64,000 nucleotides of DNA, from assembly GCF_900106515.1 (NCBI RefSeq), contig NZ_FNWF01000002.1:154001-218000 (forward strand), read 5' to 3'. Shown piece by piece: positions 1 to 9,475 of the stretch. A program made the translations under genes and the position numbers. The notes under the pieces were generated by a model. That model ran no database searches. It was not told the origin of the DNA and was given only the letters and a program-made list of their open reading frames with translations. This DNA is from Peptoniphilus lacydonensis (GTDB lineage: Bacteria; Bacillota; Clostridia; Tissierellales; Peptoniphilaceae). How positions within the stretch are numbered: position 1 is the stretch's first letter; each line of letters opens with the position of its first letter.

Positions 1-319
1 TCTCTCCATTATTAAATTTTGCCTTGTATTCATTTATTTTTAAAATTTTATTAGCATGATCGTTTTTAAGTTTTACTTCATCTGTTGATTTATCATAGCT
101 AATATTTTTATCTAAATATTTTTTAATATAGTCGTAAGAAAGATAAATCATTCCATCTTCAATGCAGAAATCATCTTTGTCTATATCTCTATCTTCTGTT
201 ATAAAATTAAAGTCATCGTATTTTGTGGAAATTTTAGTAGTTCCTCTATTTTCAACAAATAAAAAAGCACCTACCGCCAAAATTAAGATCAAAAAAATTC
301 CTAGAAAAAGTTTTTTCAT
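1..319 (-). CDS. Secreted or membrane-anchored protein with stalk-like domain (3' end outside window)
   Basis: The gene starts at an ATG at 319 behind the ribosome binding site AAGGGTG and runs off the left edge, so only about 106 residues are visible. The first 25 residues (MKKLFLGIFLILILAVGAFL) form one hydrophobic segment, either a signal peptide without an obvious cleavage site or an anchor. Residues about 55-105 read like the copper amine oxidase N-terminal-like stalk fold used by many Firmicute surface proteins: a short IEDGMIYLSYDYIKKYLD stretch, then an ISYDKSTDEVKLK strand pair. Such an N-terminus often precedes a glycoside hydrolase family 18 domain, but that part is not in the window, so no enzymatic function is assigned. 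It lies 72 bp downstream of rplS with its own ribosome binding site. Confidence 0.75.
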   Translation of the reverse strand, partial: MKKLFLGIFLILILAVGAFLFVENRGTTKISTKYDDFNFITEDRDIDKDDFCIEDGMIYLSYDYIKKYLDKNISYDKSTDEVKLKNDHANKILKINEYKAKFNNGE

Positions 320-372
320 AAATATCACCCTTTTTTTTAATTATTTGTTCAAAATAAAAGATACTAAAAATA

Positions 373-385
373 GGACTTAAAGTCC
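373..385 (-). terminator. Weak hairpin after rplS
   Basis: A compact palindromic hairpin (GGACT...AGTCC) directly after the rplS stop is followed on the minus strand by TATTTTTA. The stem is short and the T-run broken, so some readthrough into the next gene is likely. Confidence 0.35.
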
Positions 386-390
386 CATTC

Positions 391-738
391 TCAGTAATTA
401 TTTCTTTCTTTAACTTTTGCAGCCTTACCTTGTCTATCTCTGAGATAGTAGAGTTTAGCACGTCTTACACTACCTTTTCTTGTAACAACAAGATCTGCAA
501 TTCTTGGAGAATTAAGAAGGAAAGTTCTTTCAACTCCAATTCCGTAAGAAATTCTTCTAACTGTAAAAGTTTTTCTTGAACCTTTACCTTGAATTTTTAA
601 TACAGTACCATCAAAAACTTGAACTCTTTGTCTTTCGCCTTCAATGATTTTGTAGTGAACACTTACAGTATCTCCAACATTAAATTTTGGTAAATTTTCA
701 TTTATTTGTTCATTTTCAATAGCTTTAATATAATCCAT
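391..738 (-). CDS. rplS: 50S ribosomal protein L19
   Basis: This 115-residue protein is full length for bL19, a large-subunit protein at the interface with the small subunit. The conserved core is intact: [16 protein letters not shown] near the N-terminus, the [21 protein letters not shown] block in the middle (about residues 54-74) and [11 protein letters not shown] near the C-terminus. The ATG has a strong AGGAGG eight bases upstream that lies inside the end of trmD; the two genes overlap by 14 bp, so translation is probably coupled. It is the last gene of the ylxM-ffh-rpsP-khpA-rimM-trmD-rplS operon, an arrangement shared by many Firmicutes. Confidence 0.98.
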   Translation of the reverse strand: MDYIKAIENEQINENLPKFNVGDTVSVHYKIIEGERQRVQVFDGTVLKIQGKGSRKTFTVRRISYGIGVERTFLLNSPRIADLVVTRKGSVRRAKLYYLRDRQGKAAKVKERNNY

Positions 739-1468
739 TGTCTTTACCTCCTTCCAATAAATCTTTTAATATATCTTTTTCTTCATCATTTAAGTTTTTA
801 TTTTCTAATAAATCTGGCCTTTTCTGTAAAGTATTTTTTATAGATTCAATAAGTCTATATTTTCTAATTTTCTCATGATCTCCACTTAAAAGAATATCCG
901 GGACAGTAAGCCCTCTAAATTCTTTAGGTCTAGTGTATTGTGGATGTTCCAATAATCCATTGTAGTGAGATTCATCTTTAAAAGATTCATCACTAGAAAG
1001 AACTCCATCTAATAATCTAGATACTCCATCTATTACAACCATAGATGCCAATTCTCCACCAGTTAATACATAATCTCCAATAGAAATTTCTTCATCAACA
1101 TAATTTTCAATAACCCTATTGTCTATTCCTTCATAATGACCATTTAAAAGTATTATATGTTCTTCTTCTTTTAACTCTTTTAATTTTTGCTGAGTTAAAA
1201 CTTTTCCCTGTGGCGACATATAATAAACTTTAGAATTATTCTCTTTTACAGATTCTATTGCTTCTACTATTGGTTTTACTTGCATTAACATACCAGGTCC
1301 ACCACCATAGGGATAATCATCAACTTGAAGATACTTATTTATAGCAAAATCTCTTATATCAACCGTTTCAAGATCTAATTTTCCTTCTCCAATGGCCCTT
1401 CCTACAATAGAAAAATCTCTAATGTGATTAATGAAATCTGGAAATAATGTCAAAACACTAATCTTCAC
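725..1468 (-). CDS. trmD: tRNA (guanine-37-N1) methyltransferase
   Basis: TrmD is the SPOUT-fold enzyme that transfers a methyl group from S-adenosylmethionine to G37, next to the anticodon, and so prevents +1 frameshifting. The 247 residues match the usual length. The knotted cofactor site is visible as [12 protein letters not shown] (82-94), [13 protein letters not shown] (107-119) and [13 protein letters not shown] (129-141); the substrate-side motif HPQYTRP follows near residue 175. The GTG start has AAGGAA seven bases upstream and overlaps the rimM stop by 4 bp (GTGA). The 3' end overlaps rplS. Confidence 0.97.
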   Translation of the reverse strand: MKISVLTLFPDFINHIRDFSIVGRAIGEGKLDLETVDIRDFAINKYLQVDDYPYGGGPGMLMQVKPIVEAIESVKENNSKVYYMSPQGKVLTQQKLKELKEEEHIILLNGHYEGIDNRVIENYVDEEISIGDYVLTGGELASMVVIDGVSRLLDGVLSSDESFKDESHYNGLLEHPQYTRPKEFRGLTVPDILLSGDHEKIRKYRLIESIKNTLQKRPDLLENKNLNDEEKDILKDLLEGGKDNGLY

Positions 1469-1968
1469 AAAATCATTCCTTCTATTAACTTTATAGTTAT
1501 TGTGGAATCTATTTTTTTAACAAATTCTTTAACTGCAGGTATCTGATAAATTTCTTTATCATCACTTTCAATTAAAAAAATGTCATTAGCTGGATATTCA
1601 AGAACATTTTTCAAAACTCCAATATAATTTTTATCAGTATCATAAACCTTTTTTCCAATTATATCAGAAATGTAGTACTGATCTTTTTTTAAAGTTAGTC
1701 TATCTTTATCATTAATGTAAATTTCACTACCCTTTAAATTTAAAACTTCATTTATATCTTCATAGCCCTCAAAGGTTATATAAATAAAATTATTTATCCG
1801 AGCTTTTTTTATATAAAATTCTTCTAAATTATCCCCAACATAAACATTTTTTAACTTTAAAAATCTTTTGTTATCAAAAGTATAAGGTTCAACTTTAAGT
1901 TCTCCCTTTATGCCATGAGTGTTTATAATTTTACCAATACAGGTAATTGAATCTTTAATATTCTTCAA
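1465..1968 (-). CDS. rimM: Ribosome maturation factor RimM
   Basis: RimM binds ribosomal protein S19 and helps assemble the head of the 30S subunit. The protein has the usual two parts: an N-terminal beta-barrel beginning ITCIGKIINTHGIKGELKV (8-26) and a C-terminal PRC-barrel from about residue 95 (DQYYISDIIGKKVYD). The C-terminus IPAVKEFVKKID is typical. Translation begins at a TTG inside the last codons of khpA, a 14-bp overlap, so it is probably coupled to khpA rather than started from a strong site of its own. Position between the KH-domain gene and trmD is standard. Confidence 0.95.
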   Translation of the reverse strand: MKNIKDSITCIGKIINTHGIKGELKVEPYTFDNKRFLKLKNVYVGDNLEEFYIKKARINNFIYITFEGYEDINEVLNLKGSEIYINDKDRLTLKKDQYYISDIIGKKVYDTDKNYIGVLKNVLEYPANDIFLIESDDKEIYQIPAVKEFVKKIDSTITIKLIEGMIL

Positions 1969-2188
1969 TTTCTAAATTAACCTTTACATTTTCTTTAAGT
2001 GAAACAGCCTTTATAATTGCTCTAATTGCCTTTGCAATTCTACCTTGTTTACCAATAATTTTTCCCATATCACTTGATGCTACTTTAAGTGTAATGTTAA
2101 TAACATCACCATTTTCTTCACTTTTTACATCAACTGAAGAAGGATCATCAACTAAAGATTTAGCAATATATTCAATTAATTCAACCAT
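1955..2188 (-). CDS. khpA: KH-domain RNA-binding protein KhpA
   Basis: This 77-residue protein is one KH domain. The RNA-contacting GxxG loop is seen as IIGKQGRIAKAIR (residues about 44-56), after a VDDPSSVDVKSEENGDVINI strand region. KhpA homologues (YlqC) pair with KhpB to bind small RNAs and affect cell division and envelope growth in streptococci and lactobacilli; that role is taken from the family and not shown here. GGAGG six bases before the ATG gives a clear start. It sits between rpsP and rimM, its usual neighbours. Confidence 0.93.
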   Translation of the reverse strand: MVELIEYIAKSLVDDPSSVDVKSEENGDVINITLKVASSDMGKIIGKQGRIAKAIRAIIKAVSLKENVKVNLEIEEY

Positions 2189-2209
2189 TTTGGTCCTCCA
2201 AACATACTG

Positions 2210-2509
2210 TTATTCAGTAGCTTCTGATTCACTTGTTCCTGTTGTATTTTTAGAATTTTCATTTGAACTATAAACTGAATTTTCTCTAAAAAGTCTATCA
2301 ACTGTATCAGTAGGCTTTGCACCATTTTTAATCCAATTATTAGCCTTTTCTGCATCTACAACAACTTTCTTAGGAGAAGTTAGCGGATTATAATAACCAA
2401 TCTCCTCAATGAACTTTCCATCTCTAGGGCTTCTAGAGTCTGCTACAACTATTCTATAAAAGGGTTTTTTCTTAGCACCCATTCTTCTTAATCTAATTTT
2501 AACTGACAA
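2210..2509 (-). CDS. rpsP: 30S ribosomal protein S16
   Basis: The protein begins [20 protein letters not shown] and continues with [20 protein letters not shown], the hallmark of bS16, which helps fold the 5' domain of 16S rRNA. I place the start at the TTG at 2509, because GGAGG lies eight bases upstream; an in-frame TTG at 2524 lies upstream of this site and would place the Shine-Dalgarno sequence inside the reading frame. The resulting 99 residues include a Ser/Thr/Glu-rich tail ([17 protein letters not shown]) that is longer than in minimal S16 proteins and is probably disordered. Confidence 0.96.
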   Translation of the reverse strand: MSVKIRLRRMGAKKKPFYRIVVADSRSPRDGKFIEEIGYYNPLTSPKKVVVDAEKANNWIKNGAKPTDTVDRLFRENSVYSSNENSKNTTGTSESEATE

Positions 2510-2558
2510 ATTATTCACCTCCAAAATAAAATTTATATATTAAAATATATAAGCTACT

Positions 2559-3896
2559 TTAAAAGGAAAAAGGTAGTTTAAACTTTCTTCTTCCCATATT
2601 TTTAGACATGTTACTAAATTGTTTCATCATTTTTCTCATATCTTTAAACTGTTTAATAAGTTTGTTGACATCTGCTGGACTAGTTCCAGAACCTTTTGCA
2701 ATTCTTTTTCTTCTTGAAGAGTCAATTATTTCAGGCTTTAACCTTTCTTTCTTAGTCATAGAAAGAATTATAGCTTCAACCTTTGCAAACTCATTTTCAG
2801 GAAGATTTATATTTTTTAAAGCTTTGTTGTCAACTCCTGGAATCATTCCAATAATATCTTCAAGAGGTCCCATATTTTTCATTTGTTGCATTTGATCTAA
2901 GAAATCCTCAAAAGTAAAAGTTGACTTTCTCAACTTTTCCTCAAGTTCTTTAGCCTTTTTATCATCAACTGCATTTTGTGCTTTTTCGATTAGGGAAAGC
3001 ACATCTCCCATTCCAAGTATTCTGGATGCCATTCTATCTGGATGAAAGACTTCTATATTATCCATCTTTTCTCCACTGGCAATAAACTTAATTGGAACAT
3101 CTGTAACTGACCTAATTGATAGTGCCGCACCACCTCTTGCATCTCCATCAAGTTTAGTAAGTATTACACCAGTAAGCTTTAGCATATCGTCAAAAGTGTC
3201 TGCAACATTAACTGCATCTTGACCAGTCATTGCATCAAGAACAAGAAGAACTTCTGAAGGATTTATTTCCTCATGAATATCTTGAAGTTCCTTCATTAAT
3301 TTTTCGTCTATGTGAAGTCTACCTGCGGTATCAATGATAACTACATCATTTCCATTTTTCTTTGCATGTTCTAGTGCTGCTTTAGAAATGTCCACAGGAG
3401 AAATTTTATCTCCCATAGTAAAAACTGGAGTGTCTACTGATTTGCCAACAACTTGTAACTGCTTTATGGCAGCTGGTCTGTAAACATCACAAGCCACTAA
3501 AAGAGGTCTTTTTCCATCTTTTTTTAATTTATTTGCAAGTTTACCACTAGTTGTGGTTTTACCTGCTCCTTGAAGACCGCACATCATAATAACTGTCGGT
3601 TTTTTAGAAAGATCCAATTTGACTTCATTTGTTCCCATTAAGTTTGTGAGTTCTTCATTTACAATTTTTATAACTTGTTGGCCTGGAGTTAAAGATTCTA
3701 AAACTTCTTTTCCCAAAGCTCTTTCTTTTACAGTTTTTACAAAATCCTTTACAACTTTAAAATTAACATCAGCTTCAAGAAGAGCAAGTTTCACTTCTCG
3801 CATAGCTGCGTCAATATCTTTCTCGTTTAACTTTCCTTTGCCTGTCAAGTTTTTTAAAGTATTTTGCAATTTATCGGATAAACTTTCGAATACCAA
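2559..3896 (-). CDS. ffh: Signal recognition particle protein Ffh (SRP54)
   Basis: Ffh binds the signal recognition particle RNA and signal sequences emerging from the ribosome and delivers them to FtsY at the membrane. An N domain (1-95) precedes the GTPase domain with GLQGAGKTTTSGKL (G1, 107-120), DTAGRLH (G3) and TKLDGDARGGAALS (G4/closing loop). The methionine-rich M domain starts near residue 300 (FLDQMQQMKNMGPL) and ends in a run of MRKMMKQFSNMSKNM. The start is a TTG with GGAGG seven bases upstream; this binding site overlaps the ylxM stop, so the two genes are coupled. No SRP RNA gene was found in the window. Confidence 0.98.
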   Translation of the reverse strand: MVFESLSDKLQNTLKNLTGKGKLNEKDIDAAMREVKLALLEADVNFKVVKDFVKTVKERALGKEVLESLTPGQQVIKIVNEELTNLMGTNEVKLDLSKKPTVIMMCGLQGAGKTTTSGKLANKLKKDGKRPLLVACDVYRPAAIKQLQVVGKSVDTPVFTMGDKISPVDISKAALEHAKKNGNDVVIIDTAGRLHIDEKLMKELQDIHEEINPSEVLLVLDAMTGQDAVNVADTFDDMLKLTGVILTKLDGDARGGAALSIRSVTDVPIKFIASGEKMDNIEVFHPDRMASRILGMGDVLSLIEKAQNAVDDKKAKELEEKLRKSTFTFEDFLDQMQQMKNMGPLEDIIGMIPGVDNKALKNINLPENEFAKVEAIILSMTKKERLKPEIIDSSRRKRIAKGSGTSPADVNKLIKQFKDMRKMMKQFSNMSKNMGRRKFKLPFSF

Positions 3897-3907
3897 AAAT
3901 CCACCTC

Positions 3908-4264
3908 CTAGTCAATAAGTATTTCTTTAAGTTCTTTAATTTTTAAGATATTATTTTTTGTTAAAGAATCCTCTTCAATACTTTCTAAAATAGTTTCAAT
4001 TTTTTTTCTTTTTATTTCTTTATTTTCTTCTTCTGTCTTAGAATTTTTTATTAATTGAAGTTTCTCTTCAAATTCTTCTAAATTATTCTCAGCTCTTTTT
4101 AAATTGTCAAATACTGCTTGTTTAGAAATGTTTAACTCATCTGATATTTCATTTATAGTACAATCATAAATATAGTACATATAAGCAGCTTTCTTTTGCT
4201 TTTCTGTAAGAAGATTTCCATAAAAATCAAGTAAGCTGTTCATCCTAAAAAATTTTTCATCCAT
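3908..4264 (-). CDS. ylxM: YlxM/p13-family helix-turn-helix protein
   Basis: The first 65 residues form a sigma-region-4-like helix-turn-helix (LLTEKQKKAAYMYYIYD, then TINEISDELNISKQAVFDNL), followed by a charged, probably coiled-coil tail. YlxM proteins are almost always encoded immediately before ffh and stimulate GTP-dependent assembly of the signal recognition particle in streptococci; a DNA-binding role is unproven. It is the first gene of the seven-gene operon and is preceded by the promoter at 4315-4343. The ribosome binding site GGTGAT is only moderate. Confidence 0.92.
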   Translation of the reverse strand: MDEKFFRMNSLLDFYGNLLTEKQKKAAYMYYIYDCTINEISDELNISKQAVFDNLKRAENNLEEFEEKLQLIKNSKTEEENKEIKRKKIETILESIEEDSLTKNNILKIKELKEILID

Positions 4265-4286
4265 TTATATCACCATTTTTCTAGCG

Positions 4287-4309
4287 AGGTCAACCTTTTT
4301 ACTTGACCT
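4287..4309. promoter_or_regulatory. Inverted repeat at the transcription start of the ylxM-ffh operon
   Basis: A perfect 7-bp inverted repeat AGGTCAA-N9-TTGACCT begins about six bases after the -10 box of the operon promoter, so it covers the expected transcription start. It could be an operator or a 5' mRNA hairpin. No T-run follows, so it is not a terminator. Confidence 0.45.
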
Positions 4310-4314
4310 ATATT

Positions 4315-4343
4315 ATTTTAACTAATAGATTTTAATATGTCAA
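4315..4343 (-). promoter_or_regulatory. Promoter of the ylxM-ffh-rpsP-rplS operon
   Basis: On the minus strand TTGACA (4338-4343), a 17-bp spacer and TAAAAT (4315-4320) make a near-consensus housekeeping promoter. It lies between the ftsY terminator and ylxM. Confidence 0.75.
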
Positions 4344-4386
4344 CAAATTTTTTAATTATTTCTTAACCGATTTTATTACTAATAAC

Positions 4387-4414
4387 TAAAAAAAGTAGGC
4401 ATCAAAACCTACTT
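4387..4414 (-). terminator. Terminator after ftsY
   Basis: The 7-bp stem AAGTAGG/CCTACTT with an 8-base loop is followed on the minus strand by a run of T. It ends the plsX-to-ftsY transcription unit 30 bp after the ftsY stop. Confidence 0.85.
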
Positions 4415-4443
4415 ATAATAATTTTTAAATTTTATTTTTATAA

Positions 4444-5940
4444 TCAACTAAAAATTGTTTCTAAGAAATTATCAATGTCAAAATCTTGCAAATCGTCAAT
4501 TCCTTCTCCCACTCCTATTAATTTTATCGGAATATTAAGTTCTGATTGAAGTGCAATTACAACTCCACCTTTAGCAGTGCCATCAAGTTTAGTGAGTGCA
4601 ATTCCAGTTATGTCTGTCACTTCTTTAAAAGTTTTTGCTTGATTAATTGCGTTTTGTCCTGTAGTTGAGTCTAAGACTAATAAATTTTCACGATTCGCTT
4701 CAGGAAATTTATTTGAAATAATTCTATTAATTTTTTCGAGCTCCTTCATTAGATTAGATTTATTGTGAAGTCTACCAGCAGTATCTACAATTAACACATC
4801 AGTACTCCTAGCCTTGGCTGCTTCAATAGCATCAAATACAACAGATGCAGGGTCAGAGCCTTCATCATGACTTATAACATCTACATTCGCTCTATTGCCC
4901 CATTCTCTTAGTTGATCAATAGCAGCTGCTCTAAAAGTATCCGCCGCACATACTAATACAGATTTATTTTCACTTTTAAATCTTGCAGAAAGTTTTCCAA
5001 TAGTTGTTGTTTTTCCTACGCCATTAACTCCTACTACTAAAATTATAACAGGTGGGTCTGTATTTATAGGAGTATTGAGTTCTGGGTTCATAAGTTTCTT
5101 AGCTTCTTGCATTAAAAGTGGTTTAACTTCCTCTGGGTCGTTAATCTTTTCCCTTATAATAGTTTCACGAAGATTATCAATTAATTTCATCGTGGTTTCC
5201 ATACCAACATCAGCTGAAATTAAAATATCTTCCAAATCTTCCAACATTTCATCATCAATTTTTACATAAGAGCCAATTACAGTATTTATTTTTATTCCGA
5301 CTTCTTTTCTAGTTTTATCTAATCCCTCTTTTAATCTTTGGAATAAAGAAGTCTTTTTCGGTTCTTCTTTTTCTTTTATCTCTTCACTATTATCTTCTTT
5401 AATAAAATCTGTATTTTTATCTAAATTCTCTTCTTCACTTGTTGTTTCTTTATCTTCTAGATTTTTATCTTCAATAGCTTCATCTTTGTTCTCTAAATTT
5501 TCTTCTTGAGTTTCTTTTTCTTCTTTTATATTACTTATAGCATCAGTTTCTATTAATGAAGGCTCTTTTAAATTTTCTACATCATTAGAAATATTAATCT
5601 CATCTATTTCTTCCTCTTGTATTTCTATATTTTCTAATTCTTCTTTTATATTATCTTCTTTAGTAGAATTTTCTTCATTTACTACTTGTTCTTCATCTTT
5701 TTCAATTTCATCAGTTATTAAGTCCTTCTCATTACTTTCTGATGTTTTAAAATTTTCGTCATTCTCTTTTTTTAATTCATCCTTATCTTCTAATTCAGAA
5801 TTCTCGCCATTTCCCTCTAAAGGATCATCTATTTTTATTTTCTCGATACTCTCTTCTACATTTTCCTCTAAATTATCATTTTCTGCATTTTCTTTTTTAT
5901 CTTCTTGTTTCTTTAATTTATCCTTTAACCACTCAAACAT
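4444..5940 (-). CDS. ftsY: Signal recognition particle receptor FtsY
   Basis: FtsY is the membrane-associated GTPase that receives ribosome-nascent chain complexes from Ffh. The C-terminal half (from about residue 205) is the NG domain: a four-helix N part, then VVGVNGVGKTTTIGKL (G1), DTFRAAAIDQLREW, VDTAGRLHNKSNLMKEL (G3) and LTKLDGTAKGG (G4). The first 200 residues are an extremely Glu/Lys/Asn-rich, low-complexity A domain, presumably disordered, that binds the membrane or translocon; it makes the protein (498 residues) much longer than B. subtilis FtsY. The start follows AGGAG and lies 9 bp after the smc stop. Confidence 0.97.
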   Translation of the reverse strand: MFEWLKDKLKKQEDKKENAENDNLEENVEESIEKIKIDDPLEGNGENSELEDKDELKKENDENFKTSESNEKDLITDEIEKDEEQVVNEENSTKEDNIKEELENIEIQEEEIDEINISNDVENLKEPSLIETDAISNIKEEKETQEENLENKDEAIEDKNLEDKETTSEEENLDKNTDFIKEDNSEEIKEKEEPKKTSLFQRLKEGLDKTRKEVGIKINTVIGSYVKIDDEMLEDLEDILISADVGMETTMKLIDNLRETIIREKINDPEEVKPLLMQEAKKLMNPELNTPINTDPPVIILVVGVNGVGKTTTIGKLSARFKSENKSVLVCAADTFRAAAIDQLREWGNRANVDVISHDEGSDPASVVFDAIEAAKARSTDVLIVDTAGRLHNKSNLMKELEKINRIISNKFPEANRENLLVLDSTTGQNAINQAKTFKEVTDITGIALTKLDGTAKGGVVIALQSELNIPIKLIGVGEGIDDLQDFDIDNFLETIFS

Positions 5941-5949
5941 TTTTTTCTC

Positions 5950-8900
5950 CTAATCTTTTAATTTCACAGAATATAATTTACTTATTCCTTTTTCTTCCAT
6001 TGTAACACCATACATAGTATTTGCAATCTCCATTGTCAATTTTCTATGAGTAATAATTATAAATTGAATATCCTCTAAGGTAAGAAGATAATCAGCATAT
6101 CTCTTAATATTCGCATCATCTAAAGCTGCGTCAATTTCATCGAGAATACAAAAAGAAGCTGGTCTATATTTTAAAAGTGCAAACAAAAGTGCCACCGCTG
6201 TTAGAGATCTTTCTCCACCTGACAATAAAGAAAGTGATTGAAGCCTTTTGCCAGGAGGAGAAGCTTTAATTTCAATACCAGAACTTAAAACATCTCCTTC
6301 AATACTTATCTCTGCACGTCCCCCATTAAATAGAATCTTAAAAATTTCTGTAAAATTATTTGAAATTTCTTCCATTGCTTCATTAAATATTTTTTTCATT
6401 TCAATATCTAATTTGCCAAGTATTGATTTTATTTCTTCTTTTGAATTTATTAAATCATCTCTTTGAGAAGCATAAAAGTCTAATCTCTCTTTTACAAGTT
6501 TATACTCATCAATTGAAGAAATATTTACTTCTCCATAATCTCTCACTTTCTTCTTTAGCTTTTTTATAGAACTTTCGGAGATATCTACTAAACTTTCATC
6601 TATAAAATCGTGATAATCGCAGATATTGTATTCATCATTAAGCCTTTCAATTTCATTAGATATTTTATTTTTATTAACATCTATTTTAAGAGTTAGCTTT
6701 TCTATTTCAGAATTTAGAGTAACAGACCTTTCTTTTAAATCGCTTAAAACATCTTTGTTCTCAAAATAAATTTTATTATTTTTCTCCAAAAAATCTTTGT
6801 TATCACTAATTTTAAATTTTAAATCTTCAATATTTTTGGTTATTTTTTGTAACGTTATACAGTTTTTTTCATGTAATATATTTTTTTCATAAATGGCCTT
6901 ATTTTTTTCTTCTAAAAGGTCAAAATTATTTTTTAACCTTTTTTCTGTATTTTCTATTTCAAAACTTATTCTTTCTATTTCTTTTATATTATAGACTAAC
7001 TTTTCACTATTTTCTTTCTCTACTAATTGAATTTCAACTTTCTCATTATTTAGATTGTCCAATTTTTCTGAAAGTTCCTTTAATCTCGTACTATTATCAA
7101 CTTCTTTTTCCATTTCATTTAAAATCAGATTTTTTTTATTAATCTCTGATTCATTGTATTCCAAATTAGAAATATCTATTTTTATATTATCCTCTAAATC
7201 TAGCTTTTCCTTTTCATATTTATCTAAATAATTAGTATTTAAGTTTCTATCATTTTTATTTTTATATAAATTCTTTTCAATTTCATTAATTTTAAAAATA
7301 TACGAATTCTTTCTTTCAATAAAAGAATCCTTTGAAATATTTAAATCTTTAATTTCTTTTTCTAAATCTAATTTTTCCTTTTCAAGTTTTGAAACTTCTT
7401 TCAAAATTTTTTTCTTTTTTTCTTGTAGATCGTTAATTTCATTTTTACGCAAAATAAAGCTACTATTATAATTATTTAAACTACCACCAGTGATTGCTCC
7501 AGATGGATTGAAAACCTCTCCCTTTAATGTTACAACTTTTAATTTATATTTTTTAGAAATTAGAGTAGCGTTTTTAAAATTATCTACAATCAACACTCTT
7601 CCCAATAAATTATAAAAGATATCTTTAAACACTTTATCAAAAACAATTAAATTACAAGCCACTCCAATAATTCCTTCATCTTTATAGTTAATATTTATTT
7701 TATTGCCCACGACCCTATCTAAAGGTAAAAAAGTAGCCCTTCCCATTTTATTTTTTTCTAAAACTCTTAACATTTCAGACGTTTCACTTGTCGAAGATAC
7801 AATAATATTTTGAGACATGGAACCTAGTGCCACAGAAATTGCCTTTTCATACTTTTTTTCAACATTAAATTTTTCAGCAACAGGTCCATACAAAGAGGTC
7901 GTGAATATATTATTTTTTGAAGTGAAATTCATAAAAGATTTTACAGTTCTGTTATATCCTTCATAATTAGACTCCATATTTTCGAGAATTTTTAATCTAG
8001 CAATAATTTCATTTGCACTATTTTTTCTTTCATTAATATATTCATCTTGTTTTTTTAATTTTTCTTGTAAATTTTCTAATTTTTCGTCTATATTTTTATA
8101 ATCTAAATTTTCTTTTTCTAAACTGTTCCTTAAACTTTCTATTTCAGAAGAATCCTTTGAAATAATTTCTATAAATTCATTTTCATTTTTCCTAAAATTT
8201 TCAATACTTTTTTCTAAACTAATTTTTCTATTATTTTTTTCTTCTATTATGTCCTTTAAAGTTTGATTTTTAAAATCTAAATTTTCGATCTCATTTTTTA
8301 ATTTATTTTTATTTTCAAAATTTAAATTTCCAATCTCTTCTAAATTTTTTAATTCATATTCTAATTCTTTTATTACTTTAATCTTTTCAGTAAGATTATC
8401 CGCTATTTTTTTCTTTTCACAATTTAGATCTTTCTCATTAATTTCTAAATGTTCAATATTTTCTTTATATTCTGAAAGAATTCCTTGTAAACTTTCTATT
8501 TCTATTTGAATTCTTTCCACATCTCTTTTAAGGGAATTAACTTTTTCATTTTCTAAATTAATCTTTAAATTTAATTCTTCATACTCCCCTTTGTAATTAT
8601 TAAATCTCTCATTTAAATTATCATTTTCCACAGAAATGTCAGAAATTTTTTCTTTTGATTTTCTTAAATCTTCTGTTAATACCTCCCTTTTATTCAAAAC
8701 TTCTTTAAATTCTTCTTTTAATATATCAATACTTTTTTCTAGTTCTCTTATCTGAATTTCTCTTTTATCAATATCTTTACAAGCCAGGTTTATATCTTGA
8801 ACTCTTAAAAGTTCATAATCTTTTAAATAAGATTTAGCTTTATCAGATTGTGCTTTTAAATTTTTTTCCTGCATTTTAATTTCAGATAAAATATCTTCTA

Positions 8901-9471
8901 TCCTTATTAAATTTTCTTCAGTTTTTAAAAGTTTATTAGTAGATTCAATCTTTTTATATTTGTATTTTGAAATTCCTGCCGCTTCTTCAAAAATATTTCT
9001 TCTGTCCTCTGGCTTTGAACTTAAAACAGATTCAATTTTTCCTTGACCTATTACTGAATAGCCATCTTTTCCAATTCCAGTGTCCATAAAAAGTTCTTTT
9101 ATGTCTTTCAATCTGCACTTTTTATTATTAATTAAAAATTCACTTTCAAGAGATCTATACATCCTTCGAGTTACAGAAACTTCATTGTATGGAAGATTTA
9201 GAGATTTATCACTATTGTCGAAAACTATTGTGACTTCAGCCATTCCAAGTGGTTTTTTTGTATCTGTACCAGAAAAAATAACATCTTCCATTTTATTTCC
9301 TCTTAGATTTTTTACAGAAGTTTCTCCAAGAACCCAAGTTATTGCATCCGTTATATTACTTTTCCCACTCCCATTTGGTCCTACAATAGCTGTCGTCGTC
9401 TTATCTAATTCAATTTTAGTTCTATTTGCAAAAGATTTAAATCCTTGCATTGTAACTGCTTTTAAAAACAT
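5950..9471 (-). CDS. smc: Chromosome segregation ATPase SMC
   Basis: SMC forms the condensin ring that compacts and separates sister chromosomes together with ScpA and ScpB (not in this window). The 1173 residues show the full architecture: Walker A GPNGSGKSNITDAI near residue 32, a long coiled coil, a hinge around residues 510-660 with GAITGGS, a returning coiled coil, then the signature LSGGERSLTAVALLFAL and Walker B FCILDEIDAALDD near the C-terminus. The coiled coils are unusually rich in Asn and Lys, reflecting the low GC content. AGGTGAG precedes the ATG. It lies 4 bp after the radical SAM gene and 9 bp before ftsY. Confidence 0.98.
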   Translation of the reverse strand: MFLKAVTMQGFKSFANRTKIELDKTTTAIVGPNGSGKSNITDAITWVLGETSVKNLRGNKMEDVIFSGTDTKKPLGMAEVTIVFDNSDKSLNLPYNEVSVTRRMYRSLESEFLINNKKCRLKDIKELFMDTGIGKDGYSVIGQGKIESVLSSKPEDRRNIFEEAAGISKYKYKKIESTNKLLKTEENLIRIEDILSEIKMQEKNLKAQSDKAKSYLKDYELLRVQDINLACKDIDKREIQIRELEKSIDILKEEFKEVLNKREVLTEDLRKSKEKISDISVENDNLNERFNNYKGEYEELNLKINLENEKVNSLKRDVERIQIEIESLQGILSEYKENIEHLEINEKDLNCEKKKIADNLTEKIKVIKELEYELKNLEEIGNLNFENKNKLKNEIENLDFKNQTLKDIIEEKNNRKISLEKSIENFRKNENEFIEIISKDSSEIESLRNSLEKENLDYKNIDEKLENLQEKLKKQDEYINERKNSANEIIARLKILENMESNYEGYNRTVKSFMNFTSKNNIFTTSLYGPVAEKFNVEKKYEKAISVALGSMSQNIIVSSTSETSEMLRVLEKNKMGRATFLPLDRVVGNKININYKDEGIIGVACNLIVFDKVFKDIFYNLLGRVLIVDNFKNATLISKKYKLKVVTLKGEVFNPSGAITGGSLNNYNSSFILRKNEINDLQEKKKKILKEVSKLEKEKLDLEKEIKDLNISKDSFIERKNSYIFKINEIEKNLYKNKNDRNLNTNYLDKYEKEKLDLEDNIKIDISNLEYNESEINKKNLILNEMEKEVDNSTRLKELSEKLDNLNNEKVEIQLVEKENSEKLVYNIKEIERISFEIENTEKRLKNNFDLLEEKNKAIYEKNILHEKNCITLQKITKNIEDLKFKISDNKDFLEKNNKIYFENKDVLSDLKERSVTLNSEIEKLTLKIDVNKNKISNEIERLNDEYNICDYHDFIDESLVDISESSIKKLKKKVRDYGEVNISSIDEYKLVKERLDFYASQRDDLINSKEEIKSILGKLDIEMKKIFNEAMEEISNNFTEIFKILFNGGRAEISIEGDVLSSGIEIKASPPGKRLQSLSLLSGGERSLTAVALLFALLKYRPASFCILDEIDAALDDANIKRYADYLLTLEDIQFIIITHRKLTMEIANTMYGVTMEEKGISKLYSVKLKD

Positions 9472-9475
9472 CCAC

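Noticed and set aside
252..461. Open frame across the 3' end of rplS
   Set aside because: It is antisense-frame overlap with a certain ribosomal protein gene, with no ribosome binding site or protein-like composition.
5200..5940. Repetitive coding region as a tandem repeat or mobile insertion
   Set aside because: The Glu/Lys/Asn-rich low-complexity stretch is the acidic A domain of FtsY, expected though long.
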